Positions 1-11,574 of a stretch of DNA of 64,000 bases are shown here, one piece after another. The translations under genes were made by a program, and so were the position numbers. Where the stretch lies: contig OY755045.1 in assembly GCA_963576565.1 (NCBI GenBank), positions 4,029,477-4,093,476 on the forward strand, in the 5' to 3' direction. The notes under the pieces are model-generated. The model searched no databases, was not told the DNA's origin, and saw only the letters and a program-made list of their open reading frames with translations. Every line of letters begins with the position of its first letter. Position 1 is the first letter of the stretch. This stretch comes from Aspidapion aeneum (lineage: Eukaryota; Arthropoda; Insecta; Coleoptera; Brentidae).

Positions 1-3
1 TAT

Positions 4-189
4 TTGTTTATAGATAACGTCTATTCGCCCTTCTTTTACATGCGCAAAGTGCTTGGATTAGCACCAGTTTCAGACTCATCATGGGCAACCTCAAAAATCC
101 CACAGAATTTTAAACAGTCTATTAACCTACTAAGTATATGTCTGTTTTTTGCCACTTGTTCATTATGTTCGGTAATGTTTTGCCTATAG
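4..189 (+). pseudogene. insect chemoreceptor (gustatory-receptor-like) N-terminal exon fragment
   Basis: An open frame at the left edge reads NVYSPFFYMRKVLGLAP and then a hydrophobic stretch (residues about 40-60) before a TAG stop. A Tyr-Ser/Pro/Phe-Tyr run followed by K-x-LGLAP is characteristic of the N-terminus of insect 7tm_7 gustatory receptors, where it precedes the first membrane helix. A possible splice acceptor (TTTATAG) ends at base 13, so this may be an exon whose earlier part lies outside the window. No in-frame ATG precedes the motif and no continuation was found downstream, so I treat it as a partial or decayed copy. Assignment rests on the short motif only. Confidence 0.4.
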
Positions 190-1429
190 GCACTATTTAA
201 TTGGCACCTAATATCAGTCTTGCCCAGCATAGAAAATTCTAAGTGGTTATTTAAATAAGTAGCACTTACTTTGTGTCTTTAACTTTTCACTAAAGTGCTT
301 GATATCACACATTCCTTTTGCTACCCACGCAGGATAACTTCGTGGATTGTTCATAACAAAACAAAAAAAAAGTAATTTTTTTTTCACAACCGCACAACCA
401 GTTTTCTACATCTTATAATTTTTTATTAAATTTTTTATTATAAGTTTTTTCGGAACACCCCTAGGCATTAGCTGCAATAAAATTTTGGTTAATTTTGAGG
501 TCCGGTCTATGTGGCCCTAAAGATTTTATTTGTAATCGGAGTTCATATGTCAACGTATTTAAATTTGCTCAGTTAGTTGTGTAATCGACAGTATTTATTT
601 TCATTTTATAAACAAACGATAACAAAAACAAACAATGACACGCGATCAAAACAAACTCATACGTTTTCACTAGGGATAGAACCGGCTTCGTAGCAAGGTC
701 AACGGACGTTTTCACACGATGATGATGGCCGACTTCAGCTAAAACAAACGTTCAATTAATCTCTTGCTGTTAACCACAGATATTAAAAAGAACCAGACAA
801 TCATGTCGCAAGGGAGGATTTAACTTTTTTTAAATAAATCAATTAAAAATACTGTTTGTTGTCTAGTTTTGGGAGGCCACTACCCCGTTGCCCTCCCTGT
901 AGAAGCCGCCACTGGTTGGTTTTGGGAGGCTCGGCCCCCCTTTAAGCCTAAGGATTTTTTTAGATATTTTCCACATATTTCATGAAAATAGCATAAAATA
1001 AGGCATTATGGGGTCTTATGCCCCCCTAGACATTTTACTGGATGCGCTATTGCCGGTATTATTATTGTAAGTATTACCTTTCTGCGCTTTTTTCTGTATG
1101 CGCTTTCTTCCGTATGCACTTTTACAATTATGTCCGGAAATCTGAACATAGTCAATAAAAATTTGATTTATTTTCAGCTTTTAACTCATCTATTATACCA
1201 ACCTTTATACCTTACATATTTTTTCAGTTCCTGGAAGGACTGGGGCCCTTTATCCCCCCATATAATCGCCGTTGTAAAGGAATATCATGACTAGTGTGGT
1301 GGCAGTAAAAGTTAATTCTGTTTATTTGTTAATTAATGCACCACTCGCTGTGAGAGTAACAAAGTCCCAGAAGAAAAATCTCGGTGTTGACGAGCTTTAT
1401 TAAAAGTTAAACATTGGAGGCATTTAGTT
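190..1429. other. AT-rich intergenic stretch with G/C-tract TE debris
   Basis: No coding frame is recognisable. Around 866-930 a GTTTTGGGAGGC direct repeat brackets a G/C-rich scrap ending in GCCGCCACTG, which is the complement of the CAGTGGCGG end of hAT-like elements seen elsewhere in the window. A further decayed G/C tract runs to about 1040. Confidence 0.4.
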
Positions 1430-2575
1430 ACCTTCCTAGCCCGCGTAGTAATGGCTAGAGAAGGTATTATTTTCAACGAAAAAAATGTTTTTTGAGAAAG
1501 CGCCTCAAATGTGTTATTTGGGTGTTTTTTGACCTATCTTTTAGCAATATCGTCGTGATGTCTGTCTAGGTGGGTGTGTGTGTGTGTGACTGTGTGTATT
1601 ATTTCTGTCCGTAAGACGATAGCTCCTAAACCGCTAAACCGATTTTCATAAAACATTTTTTTAGGACCCGCAATGGACAGAAGGCACTAATGAGTTTCTG
1701 GACCCGCTTACCCACAAAAATATTTTTAGCTCACACATATACTATACTATAGTAGTGTGAGCTATGGTGATCCTAATTTTTTCGAGAAAAAAAAAGTTGC
1801 TCCGATTTTTAAAATTTTTATATATCTTTGCGTTTCAGATGATTTTGAAACTTTTTTGTTGCGCCGTCTGTCTGTCTGTCTGTCTGTCTGTATGTCTGTC
1901 TGTCTGTCTGTCTGTATGTCTGTCTGTAACGACCAACGCGCATAACTCAAAAACCGCTTGGCCGATTTCAATGAAATTTGGTACGTACGCTGGGTCTTGG
2001 GTCGAGATGGTCCCATTTAAAAATGAACAAAATCCACCGAACACAAACCAAATAAAAGGGTGGGGATAGATTTCAAAAATTAGAGTTTATGTGAAAATAT
2101 GGCGTGTGTGATATCAAACGAAAGGTAATTGAGTCTGGAGTTAAACAAAATACATTTTAATTTATTTTAAAAAAAGGGTGGGGGTATATTTCAAAAATTA
2201 GAGTTTAAGTGAAAATATGGCGTGTGTGATATCAAACGAAAGGTAATTAAGTCCGGAGTTCAACAAAATACATTTTAGTTTTTGTTCTTTTTAAGGGTGG
2301 GGGTGGATTTCAAAAATTTGAGTTTAAGTCAAAACATGGCTTGTGTGGTATCAAACAAAAGGTAATTTAGTGTGGAGTTGAATAAAATATATTTCAGTTT
2401 TTAGTTATATAAGCTCACACGTACACTATAACTATAGTACCTAGTGTGAGCTTAGGGGCCCATATATTGGCAGAGTATTTTTTTAGCACCACAAAAAATA
2501 CCGGCTCTGTTTACAAATTTGAGACGTGCATAAGAAAAATGTGGCAACGCTGAGATTGTATGAAGACAATTTGCT
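1430..2575 (+). repeat. ACCTTCC-family repeat, copy 1, interrupted
   Basis: It begins ACCTTCCTAGCCCGCG and continues through a TGTCTG/TGTG microsatellite and a 'cgatagctcctaaaccgct' block shared with copies near 3071, 10023, 13798 and 46432, and inverted near 8560, 25220 and 47350. It encodes no protein. Where both ends are present they are inverted (ACCTTCCTAGC and GCTAGGAAGGT), suggesting a non-autonomous TIR element of unknown superfamily. This copy is split by an insertion at 1731-2475 and resumes with 'gcaccacaaaaaat'. Confidence 0.6.
1731..2475. mobile_element. inserted element with palindromic ends and a ~117 bp tandem core
   Basis: The uninterrupted sister copy near 3340 supplies the empty site. 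Here the same site is split and 'tatttttagc' is present on both sides (1721-1730 and about 2476-2487), a probable target duplication. Each end carries an imperfect palindrome between AGCTCACAC and GTGTGAGCT (about 1729-1763 and 2411-2453). Inside lie a (TCTG)n microsatellite (1866-1930) and about three ~117 bp units (2056-2400) containing 'gatatcaaacgaaaggtaat'. No coding capacity. Confidence 0.6.
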
Positions 2576-3070
2576 TTGTTACAAAATGGAGTAAACTGAA
2601 ACAAAACAATTGAAGAAGAAAAATAAAGTCAATTTCAAGATTAAACTCTGCGTTAAACTAAAGAGAAATATTTTAATTCAAAACAAATTGTTTTAAGGTA
2701 AAACAATTTATTCAAGAAAAAAACGTGTTTTCATTAACAAAAATTTTTACCGTGTATCGTTAGTCGCTTTTTCTAGGTTTCGTTAAAAAAATGGTTTTTC
2801 TTTGAGAACATTTTTTTTTGTCTAATTCCTAACCCTTTTTATATTTTTTACTAAATTTTGAACTTTTAGGTAGATGCTTTTTAACTATTTGGTCTAATAA
2901 ACACAATATTTTATTAAAAAATAACTTTTTTGTGCTTTTTAGCAATTTTTCATAATTTTTACTTAATTTTGGAGTTTCCGCCTATTGTAAGGTGATTTTT
3001 TTTGTCTGAGAAAGGCAATAAGAGTTTTCTTAATGTAAATACATTTTCTTTGTAGTTTTTCTAATATTTT

Positions 3071-3416
3071 ACCTTCCTAGCCCGCGCAGCAATGGCTAGA
3101 GAAGGTATTATTTTCGACGAAAAAATTTGTTTTGAGGTAACGCTGAAAATGTGTTATTTGGGTGTATTTTGACCTATCTTAGCAATATCGTCGTGATGTC
3201 TGTCTGTCTGTGTGTGTATGTCCGTAACACGATTACTCCTAAACCGCTAAACAGATTTTCATAAAACATTTTTTTAGGACTCGCAATGGACAGAAGGAAC
3301 TAATGAGTTTCTGAACCCTTACCCACAAAAATAATTTTTTTTTAGCACTACAAAAAAACTGGCTCTGTTTACAAATTTGAGACGTGCATAAGAAAAATGT
3401 GGCAACGCTGAGATTG
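3071..3416 (+). repeat. ACCTTCC-family repeat, copy 2 (empty-site copy)
   Basis: Same order of blocks as copy 1: ACCTTCCTAGCCCGCG head, TGTCTG microsatellite, 'actcctaaaccgctaaac' block, then 'gcactacaaaaaaact' and 'atgtggcaacgctgagattg'. It lacks the 745 bp insertion of copy 1 and so defines that insertion's edges. The 2576-3070 interval to its left is featureless AT-rich sequence. Confidence 0.6.
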
Positions 3417-3839
3417 GAAACGTCGTTGGCCGTTACTCCTGAAAACTATATACGATGCAATTATTTTAAGAGTTGATCCTCTTCTCTCTTTATTCATTAA
3501 CTTAAAAACGGGGAATTGAATATACAGGTAGATTGAATGCTATATGGAACATAGACTGTGCTGTACTTAATCTGTGTAAGAGAGAAGTAAAAGAGAGAAA
3601 AATATATCTTGGGTGGTGTCTTGAAATATTCTTCGCTGTTTTATTCGCCTGGACGTGGGAAAGTAGGGGAATACATCGTGACCTCTCGTTTTTACCAAGT
3701 TTTTCGTCATTCAGTCGTGTGCAGCGAAATAGGTCAAAAGTGGGTATTTGTTTTTCAAGTAAATTCAAGCCGCGTTTTTCATTTAGCGTTCAAAAAAAGT
3801 ACAGATTCTTCAATGGTATTTCGAGGGAAATAGCTGTCA
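3417..3839. other. no recognisable feature
   Basis: Open frames occur on both strands (about 3502-3862), but neither shows a family signature and they overlap one another and the start of the next palindrome. I do not call a gene here. Confidence 0.4.
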
Positions 3840-4354
3840 AGATATTGACTTTATGTTTTTAAAGTTCGATGGATGGTACCTCTAAAGGCTGCCTTAAAGA
3901 GGGTGGTTTTTAAAACTGTTCACAACATTATAGAAAAAGTGAATTTGCAGCGAAACGATGCATCCTAGCAAGAAACATTAAAAATAGTTTTTTATAGTAT
4001 TTTTAATTTCGATTCTTTTGGTGTAACACTTGGCATCCTAGCTTTAGTAGTTAGCTGTACAAGCCAGCTAAAATAAACAATTTTGTAAAAATGTCAATGT
4101 TTTGGTTCAAAATCGATTTTTTTCTTAAAAATTGTAAAAGATGTAATTACTAAAGCTAAAATGCTAAGTGATACATCAAAACAAGCGGAATTAAAAGTAC
4201 TATCAAAAATTGTTTGGGACGTTTTTTGCTAGGATGCATCGTTTCCGGGAAATTAATTTTTCTATTAACTTGTGAACAGTTTTAGAAACCATCCTTTTTA
4301 AGGCACTCTTTAGGGGTACCATCCATCGAACTTTAAAAACATATAGTCAATATT
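3840..4354. mobile_element. foldback element with long inverted repeats
   Basis: The left arm, with 'aaagttcgatggatggtacc', 'aactgttcacaa' and 'gatgcatcctagcaa', is mirrored as the complement in the right arm near 4225-4350 ('ttgctaggatgcatcgtttc', 'ggtaccatccatcgaacttt'). Arms are roughly 240 bp. No coding sequence, so it is a MITE or foldback-type element. TSD not resolved. Confidence 0.6.
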
Positions 4355-5511
4355 CTCTTCTGTAAAAGGTTAAAGTCTTCTATGTAACAAAAAAAAACAT
4401 ATGTCAATAATATTGTAGCTACAATAAAATGAGCATGGGTATTGTTTAAATTCTTTTGCGAGCGGAAATACTAATATTCTTGGTATATTTCAAAAACTAC
4501 TTGATTGATTTTAAAATGTGTACTATCAAAATTTATTTGCTTTAAAAAAAAGGAGTAAAACAAGCTTTAAATAATTAAAATCGGACTACTGGTTAGGGAG
4601 ATACGCTTAAACAAAAAATCTATTGATTTGGCGGCCATTTTCAAAGATGGCGGCCATGAGTTCGCCCACGTGACCAAACTTTTTTTATACTCCTATGGGT
4701 GCTTAACAAAGCTCTGCAGTCAAACTGAGCGCACATATTAGGTCACATTTGACAGGAGCCAGTGCCTAGACGAACTAGAAAATCGTCAAAAATTTCGAGA
4801 AGAGGATTTATATGAATATGACTCTGAAGACAGAAAAGACTTCATATTCAAAATGTGCAATTAATTTTTGGAACCATTTTTATGTAAACTATACGTCATT
4901 CAGGTACACTGTGTGCACTAAATTATAATAGATGATATTATAAATTGGCCATTGCAAAGTTTAAATAGTCTATCGTGGTAGACGTTATTGGCTATTCTTG
5001 TGCCTGCAGCTATGACTATCGAAAGTAAGGGAATGTATATATATATAGAACGGAACTTCATCGCCAACTTCGCACGAAACAAAGTTAGTCTTTGTTATAA
5101 TATTGACCAAAGTTGGCCTAATAACTTATTTTTAATGAAGTTTGAACGCTAAGGCGTCAACGAGCACAGAGCGCACCATGGTCGCTTTGCTATTTTTAGA
5201 AGAACAAAATTATTTAAAATATTTTAAAGTCTGGGATTCACCTATACTGCTAGGTGGTTTCCCCTCGGGATTTCACGGCAATACGACGGTCTAAAATGCG
5301 AATTTTTTTACATAACATATTGACTAAAGCGGACCGAACCGAGCTCTTCTGTGTTTTTTTAGTTAGCTGACAGAGTGTAAAAAATGTTTTTAAGTCGATC
5401 TAATGATATACGCATCCTAAAGTCCTATTATCCAAAAAAAAAATCGGATTAACCGAAATTTCGATTATCCGAAATCACTTTGGTCCACATTATTTCGGAT
5501 AATCGCGACTG
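4355..5511. other. intergenic, no gene seen
   Basis: AT-rich sequence. A short segment near 4632-4660 has 'ggcggccatttt' and 'gatggcggccat' facing each other as an inverted repeat. A (TA)n run lies at 5036-5048. No splice-flanked coding exon or RNA gene was recognised. Confidence 0.35.
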
Positions 5512-6975
5512 TACAGCGTGTCCCATTTTCGATGGGATTAAATGGGAAACTCGGTTATTATTAAAGATATTGATTTTCTGATTGCACCTTACCGTGCTCT
5601 TTTTTGGAGCCCTTAAAAATGGCGTACTCAGATTTTTGCTATATCCCGTAGTTTCGCTAATACAGGGAGTTTTTGAAAAAATTGTATTTTTAATAATCCC
5701 TTGTATCTCGCTTATTTTGCGAGAAACTTTTATTCTGTAAAAACATTTTTATGGCAACTTTTTTAGAAGAAAATAATGACGTTATCAATTTTTTAAAATA
5801 TTGTTTAGTTTTTGAGATATGGTATTTATCATAAAAAAATTAAATACGGACCTGGATTTTTTTATCACTATTTTGATTGGTTTCATGCTAGTATTATCAT
5901 AAAATAATAAAAATTTAAAAAATTTTTGTTTTAAGGTAAAAAAAAAATATTTAATATTTAAAAAAAAATTAGTCCGAACCTGGATATAAAAAACAATTTT
6001 TAGTTTAACTGTTTTGATACTTAGCATATTAAAATGGGTTTACGTTAATTTACAGATTTATTTGAAACAAAGTCTACGAAAAATACAAAAAAAAACAAAT
6101 TATAAAAAATAACTAATTTTTCTGATTATGTGTAAGACATTGTTGGCATTTTTGAGTGATTTTTCCTAACGCATTGGGATTTTATTGCTTGAATGAAGCA
6201 GTCAAACATATCACATTTTTCAAAATCTGGATATGGTCGATTTCTAGCCAGTTTAAAATAATTGTAAGCCATTCACAAAAATGACAAGTAAAATGACAAT
6301 GTCAATTCCATGCTTTTGTTTTGTAAATTTCACGACCTGCTGTTAGGTTATCAAATAATTAGTATGATATTATTTTTGTAACTTTTTAACGTTTTTTACT
6401 TTATTTATAAATCTTTTAATTATCATTTCAAAACAAATAAACTAAAAATCGTTCAACTAGTGTGTCTTCCAATTTTCAATTTATAATTACGTTGGAAATT
6501 TCCAGGTTCGGACTATAATTTTTTGTTCAAATATTAAATAGTTTTTTTAACCTCAAATCAAAAAAATATTATAGTTTTATCATTTTAAGGTAATAATAGC
6601 ATGGAACTAATCAAAGTAGTAATAAAAAAAATCCAGGTCCGTATTTAATTTTTTTATGATAAATACCATATGTCAAAAACTAAACAATATTTTTAAAAAT
6701 TGTCAACGTCATTATTTTGCTCTAAAAAAGTGGCCATAGAAAGGTTTTTACAGAATAAAAATATCTTGCAAAATAAGCGAGATACAAGGAATTAATTAAA
6801 ACACAATTTTTTCAAAACTCCCTGTATTAGCGGAACCACGAGGTATAGCAAAAATCTGATTACACCATTTTTAAGGGCTCCAAAAAAGAGCACAGTAAGG
6901 TGCAATCAGAAAATCGATATCTTTAATAATAACCGAGTTTCCCATTTAATCCAATCGAAAATGGGACACGCTGTA
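5512..6975. mobile_element. 1.46 kb long-inverted-repeat element (CAGCGTGTCCC ends)
   Basis: It starts TACAGCGTGTCCCATTTTCG and ends with the complement CGAAAATGGGACACGCTGTA. Arms of about 470 bp match with scattered differences (for example 'ctaatacagggagttttt' against 'aaaactccctgtattag'). A TA dinucleotide abuts both ends, compatible with a Tc1/mariner-type TA duplication. No transposase frame survives. A one-armed relative lies at 50312-51018. Confidence 0.65.
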
Positions 6976-7422
6976 CTGTATATTTTTTTCCTACACATAA
7001 TTTAGAAGCTTCCAGTTTATACCAAATAAACATATAAATTCTTTAAAACTTTTAACAAATCTTATTTTTTTTTATGTATAGAAAAAGTTGTTTTTTTTTG
7101 AATATGCGAAGGTGCCCACTGTGCAAACGATGCTATCCAGGAAAGTTATAATTAGTGGCGTAATTTAAAATTGTTTTAAGTTCTAAGTTTTAGGAAGTAT
7201 TATGGAAACTATATTATGTCAAAATATCTACATTCTACCTTGTAGTTTAAAACATTATAAAATAAGGGGAAGGAATAATAATGAAAATAAAAGCTAGAAT
7301 ATTTTTTCAAAAGTTTCATCTCCTAGCACTGGCGGCTTGTCGGGTAAAGGACCTCTTAATCAAAAAAATATCAAAACAAAAACATTTCATGTAAAAATAA
7401 ATAAATCCATGACGGATCTGAC
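6976..7422. other. intergenic, no gene seen
   Basis: AT-rich sequence without recognisable coding, RNA or repeat structure. Confidence 0.35.
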
Positions 7423-8560
7423 ACATTCCTAGCTATAGCCTATTATCACACCAAGGCCAACACAAAAATAGGCCACGACCCTGAAAAAATCAGCTGTTCT
7501 CCCGGGGCTGAATTTTACATTGGTTCTTATGGGAGGTCAGACGTTTTTTTATGATATTTTCAAAATGGCACTACAGATTACCGCAAAATTTCACTGAAAT
7601 ATTCTCAGACACCATCCCGATATTCCACCAAAGGTTTGTAAGGAAGCAACATGATTAAAAGGTTAAAATCTTCAAGATTTAGCATTTCTTATTTTGAATT
7701 CAAATTACCCGCCATGTACCACATGCCAACTGTTATATTTGACATGTATTCGACTTTGTCATATGTGATTGTCACATTCGCTTCTGCTTTAAACTTAATT
7801 TTTGTGTGAGCTAATGAAGCGGCTATGAAAAATTAGGGCTTACTATACATTTAAAAAACATTGTTCTTCTAGAATAAAGTAAAAATAATCTAAAAAACGG
7901 CTTTATTTCAAAAAATCAAATATCAATGAACCGTCATTCCAACTTCAATATTTTAAAGACAATCAGCTGTGTCGTAATGTGACCATCAAAAAAAAAAATC
8001 AGCCCCGGATGTGACGTCAACAAAGTGGAGGATCGTGGCCCGTCCATTTTGATAGCCCTGATCACACTTCAAGTGAAGCCATCATAATTTATTAGCCTTG
8101 AAAACAGTTTTTTTGTAAATATCTCAGAAACTAAATAAAATCGTGTTTACGTCCCTTTTATTAAAATTAAAATTCTCTAAAAATAAAAATTACGAAAAAA
8201 AAAACGTACGTTTTCTTGTTAAACTCTTTTCTCGTTTTATACAGAAAAAACTTTATTAACTCAGCTCTTAAAAAAAATCTTACTCTTAAATAATTTTTTA
8301 CATTATTATTATATTATAAATTTTCTAGATCGCACCTTGCTTGTTTTATATTTTTTGCTAAACTTACACTTTCGCGAGTTCATTGGTACATTGTTTTATG
8401 CATTTTTTTTGCAAAACGTTTGCCTAATATTTGTAATTTAATAATATTTATAATAATTTCATATCCTGTTTTGTTTTATAACTTTATCCAATTAATTCAT
8501 TTTTAGCGTTATCTCAAAAAAAAATTTTTCGTCGAAAATAATACCGCGGGCTAGGAAGGT
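7423..8560 (-). repeat. ACCTTCC-family repeat, inverted copy, interrupted
   Basis: The right-hand terminal block ('ttcctagctatagcctatta') begins here and the left-hand block, as complement, ends at 8560 ('cgcgggctaggaaggt'), so the copy is on the minus strand. It is split after 'attatcacac' by a 609 bp element and resumes with 'ttcaagtgaagcc', as in the uninterrupted copy near 46912. Confidence 0.55.
7452..8060. mobile_element. hAT-like non-autonomous element with GGCCACGA subterminal TIR
   Basis: The ends are CAAGGCCAACACAAAAATAG and, as complement of the right end, CAGGGCTATCAAAATGGACG; both continue into GGCCACGA(C/T)CC. 'atcacac' is repeated directly on both sides (7445-7451, 8061-8067). 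The direct repeat and CARGG-type ends suggest hAT. A shorter, more diverged copy is at 23716-23960. No transposase frame seen. Confidence 0.6.
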
Positions 8561-9903
8561 AAAAAGCCAAGTACGCAAAAATGCTATTCCGTAAAAAGAA
8601 TTGAGATAAAAGTAAACCCAAGTTCTTTAATACAAATGTTAAAATAAAAGGTTCTTACTTGTTTTAAAATGTTTTTTTTTAAATTGCTTTTACCGCCAAA
8701 CTTCTTTATGTTCAATTTCGAATTGTACAGAGTCATTTGCAGCCGTAATAGCTTTAGTTTAGAAAAACATTTTTAAACTATTAAGAACCTTTCATTTTGA
8801 AATTTGTATTGGAGAACTTGGCTTTACTTTTATCTCAATTCTTTCTACGGAATATCATTTTCGCGTACTTGGCATTTTTTACACAAAATGTTTTTGTTTT
8901 GATTTCACTCCTTTTTTAAAGGATTTGGATAATATTTAAGTTTTAAAGGAGTAAAATATGCGAAATATTGCTCAAAACTTTTGCAATGCCTTATTGAAAA
9001 TTTGGAGGTTTTTGATTTTTTTTCCTATGGTTTTATCATAGTTCCTATAAGCTTTTTAAAGCTTAACTCTCTAGCCTTCCTCGAAGTGGGCAATGTTAAT
9101 TTTATATAACTTTACATTTATAGGGGAGGAAAGCAAATGAAAGTTTTGGTGTATTTACATTTTTCCTAAAGTTTAATCATAGTTCCTATCAGTCTTCCAA
9201 AGCTCAGCTCTCTATTGTTTCTGGAAGTGGGCAATGCTACTTTTACATAACTTTACATTTATAAGGGAAGGAAGTTAATTAAAATTTTTAGGTTTTTTAA
9301 TTTTTTTAAAATAGTTTTATCATACTTCTTATCGGCCTTCCAAAGCTAAGCTCTCTAGGGTTTCTGAAAGTGGGCAATGTTAATTTTACATAATTTTACA
9401 TTTATAGGGGAGGAAAGCAAATTAAAATTTTGGGGTTTTTAAATTTTTTCCTATAGTTTTATCATATTTCCTATCAGCCCCTAGCGCTTCTTGAAGTGGG
9501 CAATGTTACTTTTACATAACTTTACATGCAGTATAGGGCAGGAGAGTAATTAGAATTTTGGGGATTTTTTTCCAAGGGTTTCGTCATAATTTCTATTAGT
9601 CTGCCAAATTTCAGCTTTGTAGCATGTCTGGAAGTACAGTAGAATTTTGATGATCTATGCATGAGTGAGTCAGTGGCAATTTCGACGTTTTTTTTAAATT
9701 TCGCAACTACTTTACTACTTTATGGAAGCCCATGAAACCTGGAGGGGTTGTTAACTCTATAAAAATTTACGACTGTGCAAAGTTTGAGTTTCGTAGTTCA
9801 TTCCGAAGTAGAGTTTTAGATAGATCAAATATGGGCTGAAATGTTTGAAGAAAAGATGGTACAGCAGTTGCTTGAACTTGGCCGGGCACAGCCATGCCCT
9901 CAC
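8561..9903 (+). mobile_element. tandem-repeat-bearing element, copy A (Helentron/DINE-like architecture)
   Basis: Three modules in order. First, an inverted-repeat head in which 'gccaagtacgcaaaaatg'... and its complement face each other (about 8566-8870). Second, about six ~120 bp tandem units, each with 'agctctctag', 'gaagtgggcaatgttact' and 'acatttataggggagg' (about 8925-9640). Third, a conserved tail starting near 'caatttcgacgtttttt' and ending near 'ggccgggcacagccatgccc'. No protein coded. Drosophila DINE-like Helentron derivatives have tandem-repeat cores with short inverted repeats, so this is a plausible but unproven assignment. Confidence 0.55.
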
Positions 9904-10022
9904 ATAAAAATAAAAAGGAACATTTTTAAAAATATTAATTTACCAATATAAGCTTTTAGCTTCCCTCTACATTTTAAGTATTCAAATATTAAAAAATAAT
10001 AAATTAATAATATTTAATTTTT

Positions 10023-10484
10023 ACCATCCTAGCCCACGTAGCAATGGCTAGAGAAGGTATCATTTTCGACGAAATTTTTTTTTTGAGATAACGCCAAAAA
10101 TGTGTTATTTGGATGTATTTTGACCTATCTTAGCAATATCGTCGTGATGTCTGTCTGTGTGTCTGTGTATGTGTACGTTATTTCTTTCCGTAACACAGGT
10201 AAAAGAGTGTTCGACACTCTTACGAGCTGATTAGATTTTGGTCAAAATCCATTAATGCTAATGACAGTTTACAATTAAAACTTAAAAAAATGCCAACTTT
10301 TTAACGGAGCATCGTATCAATACACTGTTTCCGGAATATAGTAGACCATATTTTGCTTCATAATTCGTGTTATAACCAAAAACTTCGTAGGAGCTTTAGT
10401 TTCTGAGATATTTACAAAAAACTTTTTTCAACGTTAATATATTATCATGGCTTTATGGATTCATTTATTTTAGAATTGTCGCTA
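10023..10484 (+). repeat. ACCTTCC-family repeat, copy
   Basis: Head ACCATCCTAGCCCACG, TGTCTG microsatellite, then the 'gttcgacactcttacgagct' block shared with copies at 13798 and 46432, ending near a 'gatatttacaaaaaactttt' block. The central 'cgatagctcctaaaccgct' block is deleted. Non-coding. Confidence 0.55.
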
Positions 10485-11219
10485 TAGTCCATTTGAAATC
10501 AAGGTAAAAGGTCCTGAAATTGCGAAACGGATGAGACCACTTGTCCCCTACGTATTTTGGGCCGCTGATCACGAAAATGAGGGTTAAAGCTACCGCCAGT
10601 GGTTGAAACACCCTTAAAAATGCAAAAAACACCCCTAAATAGGGGTGTTTTTCGAATATTTTCGTTATTTTGCAAATTTAGTCATCCTATATGTTTTTGG
10701 GGGCGGTGATTACGAAAATGAGGGTGAAAACTTGCATTACAGGGTGGAACCACCCCTAAAATTGGGGGAAAAACACCTCGAAATGGGGGTGTTTTTCGAC
10801 TAAAAGTGTTTTTTTGCCAATTAAGACATCTAATATGTTTTTTGGGGCGCTGATTAGGAAAATGATGGTTACAACTTGCCCCAATAACATATAAGATGAC
10901 TTAATTGGCAAAAAAACACTTTTAGTCGAAAAACACCCCCATTTCGGGGTGTTTTTTCCCCAATTTTAGGGGTAGTTCCACCCTGTAATGCAAGTTTTCA
11001 CCCTCATTTTCGTAATCACCGCAAAAATTTGCAAAATAACGAAAATATTCGAAAAACACCCCTATTTAGGGGTGTTTTTTGCATTTTTAAGGGTGTTCCA
11101 ACCACTGGCGGTAGCTTTAACTCTCATTTTCGTGATCAGCGGCCCAAAATACGTAGGGGACAAGTGGTCTCATCCGTTTCGCAATTTCAGGACCTTTTAC
11201 CTTGATTTTAAATGGACTA
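10485..11219. mobile_element. 735 bp near-complete palindrome (foldback MITE)
   Basis: The left arm starts TAGTCCATTTGAAATCAAGG and the right arm ends with the complementary CCTTGATTTTAAATGGACTA. Arms of about 350 bp match through nested motifs such as 'aaacacccctaaataggggt' and meet near 10870. The outer TA at each end could be a TA target duplication. Open frames inside are by-products of the symmetry. Confidence 0.65.
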
Positions 11220-11574
11220 CTATTTCAATTGTTCATATAATTTTTGGAAATTGATCTACGCTCAATTTGCGCCGCGGCAAAACATAATAACAGTAAAAAG
11301 AAGGTGTTAGTCTCTGAAGTACTTAAAAACAATATTTTAGGAAAGTGCCTGATAAACATAAATGCACAGCACTTATAAATAATGTGACACATTTAATTGA
11401 CGTGCTTATCTGATAAGAGTTAATCTAAATTCACATATATTTTTACAAGGTGCTTGTTACGAACATTTCGACAGGTGTATTATTCACATATTCATTTAAA
11501 ATAATAAATAATATTTGTCAATTACAACTAAGATAATAGCGAAATTTGCACTCTTTTTGTTATAGAAAAGTGCA

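Noticed and set aside
10988..11254. 88-residue open frame
   Set aside because: Lies within the right arm of a 735 bp palindrome; repeated hydrophobic residues reflect the palindrome, not a protein family.
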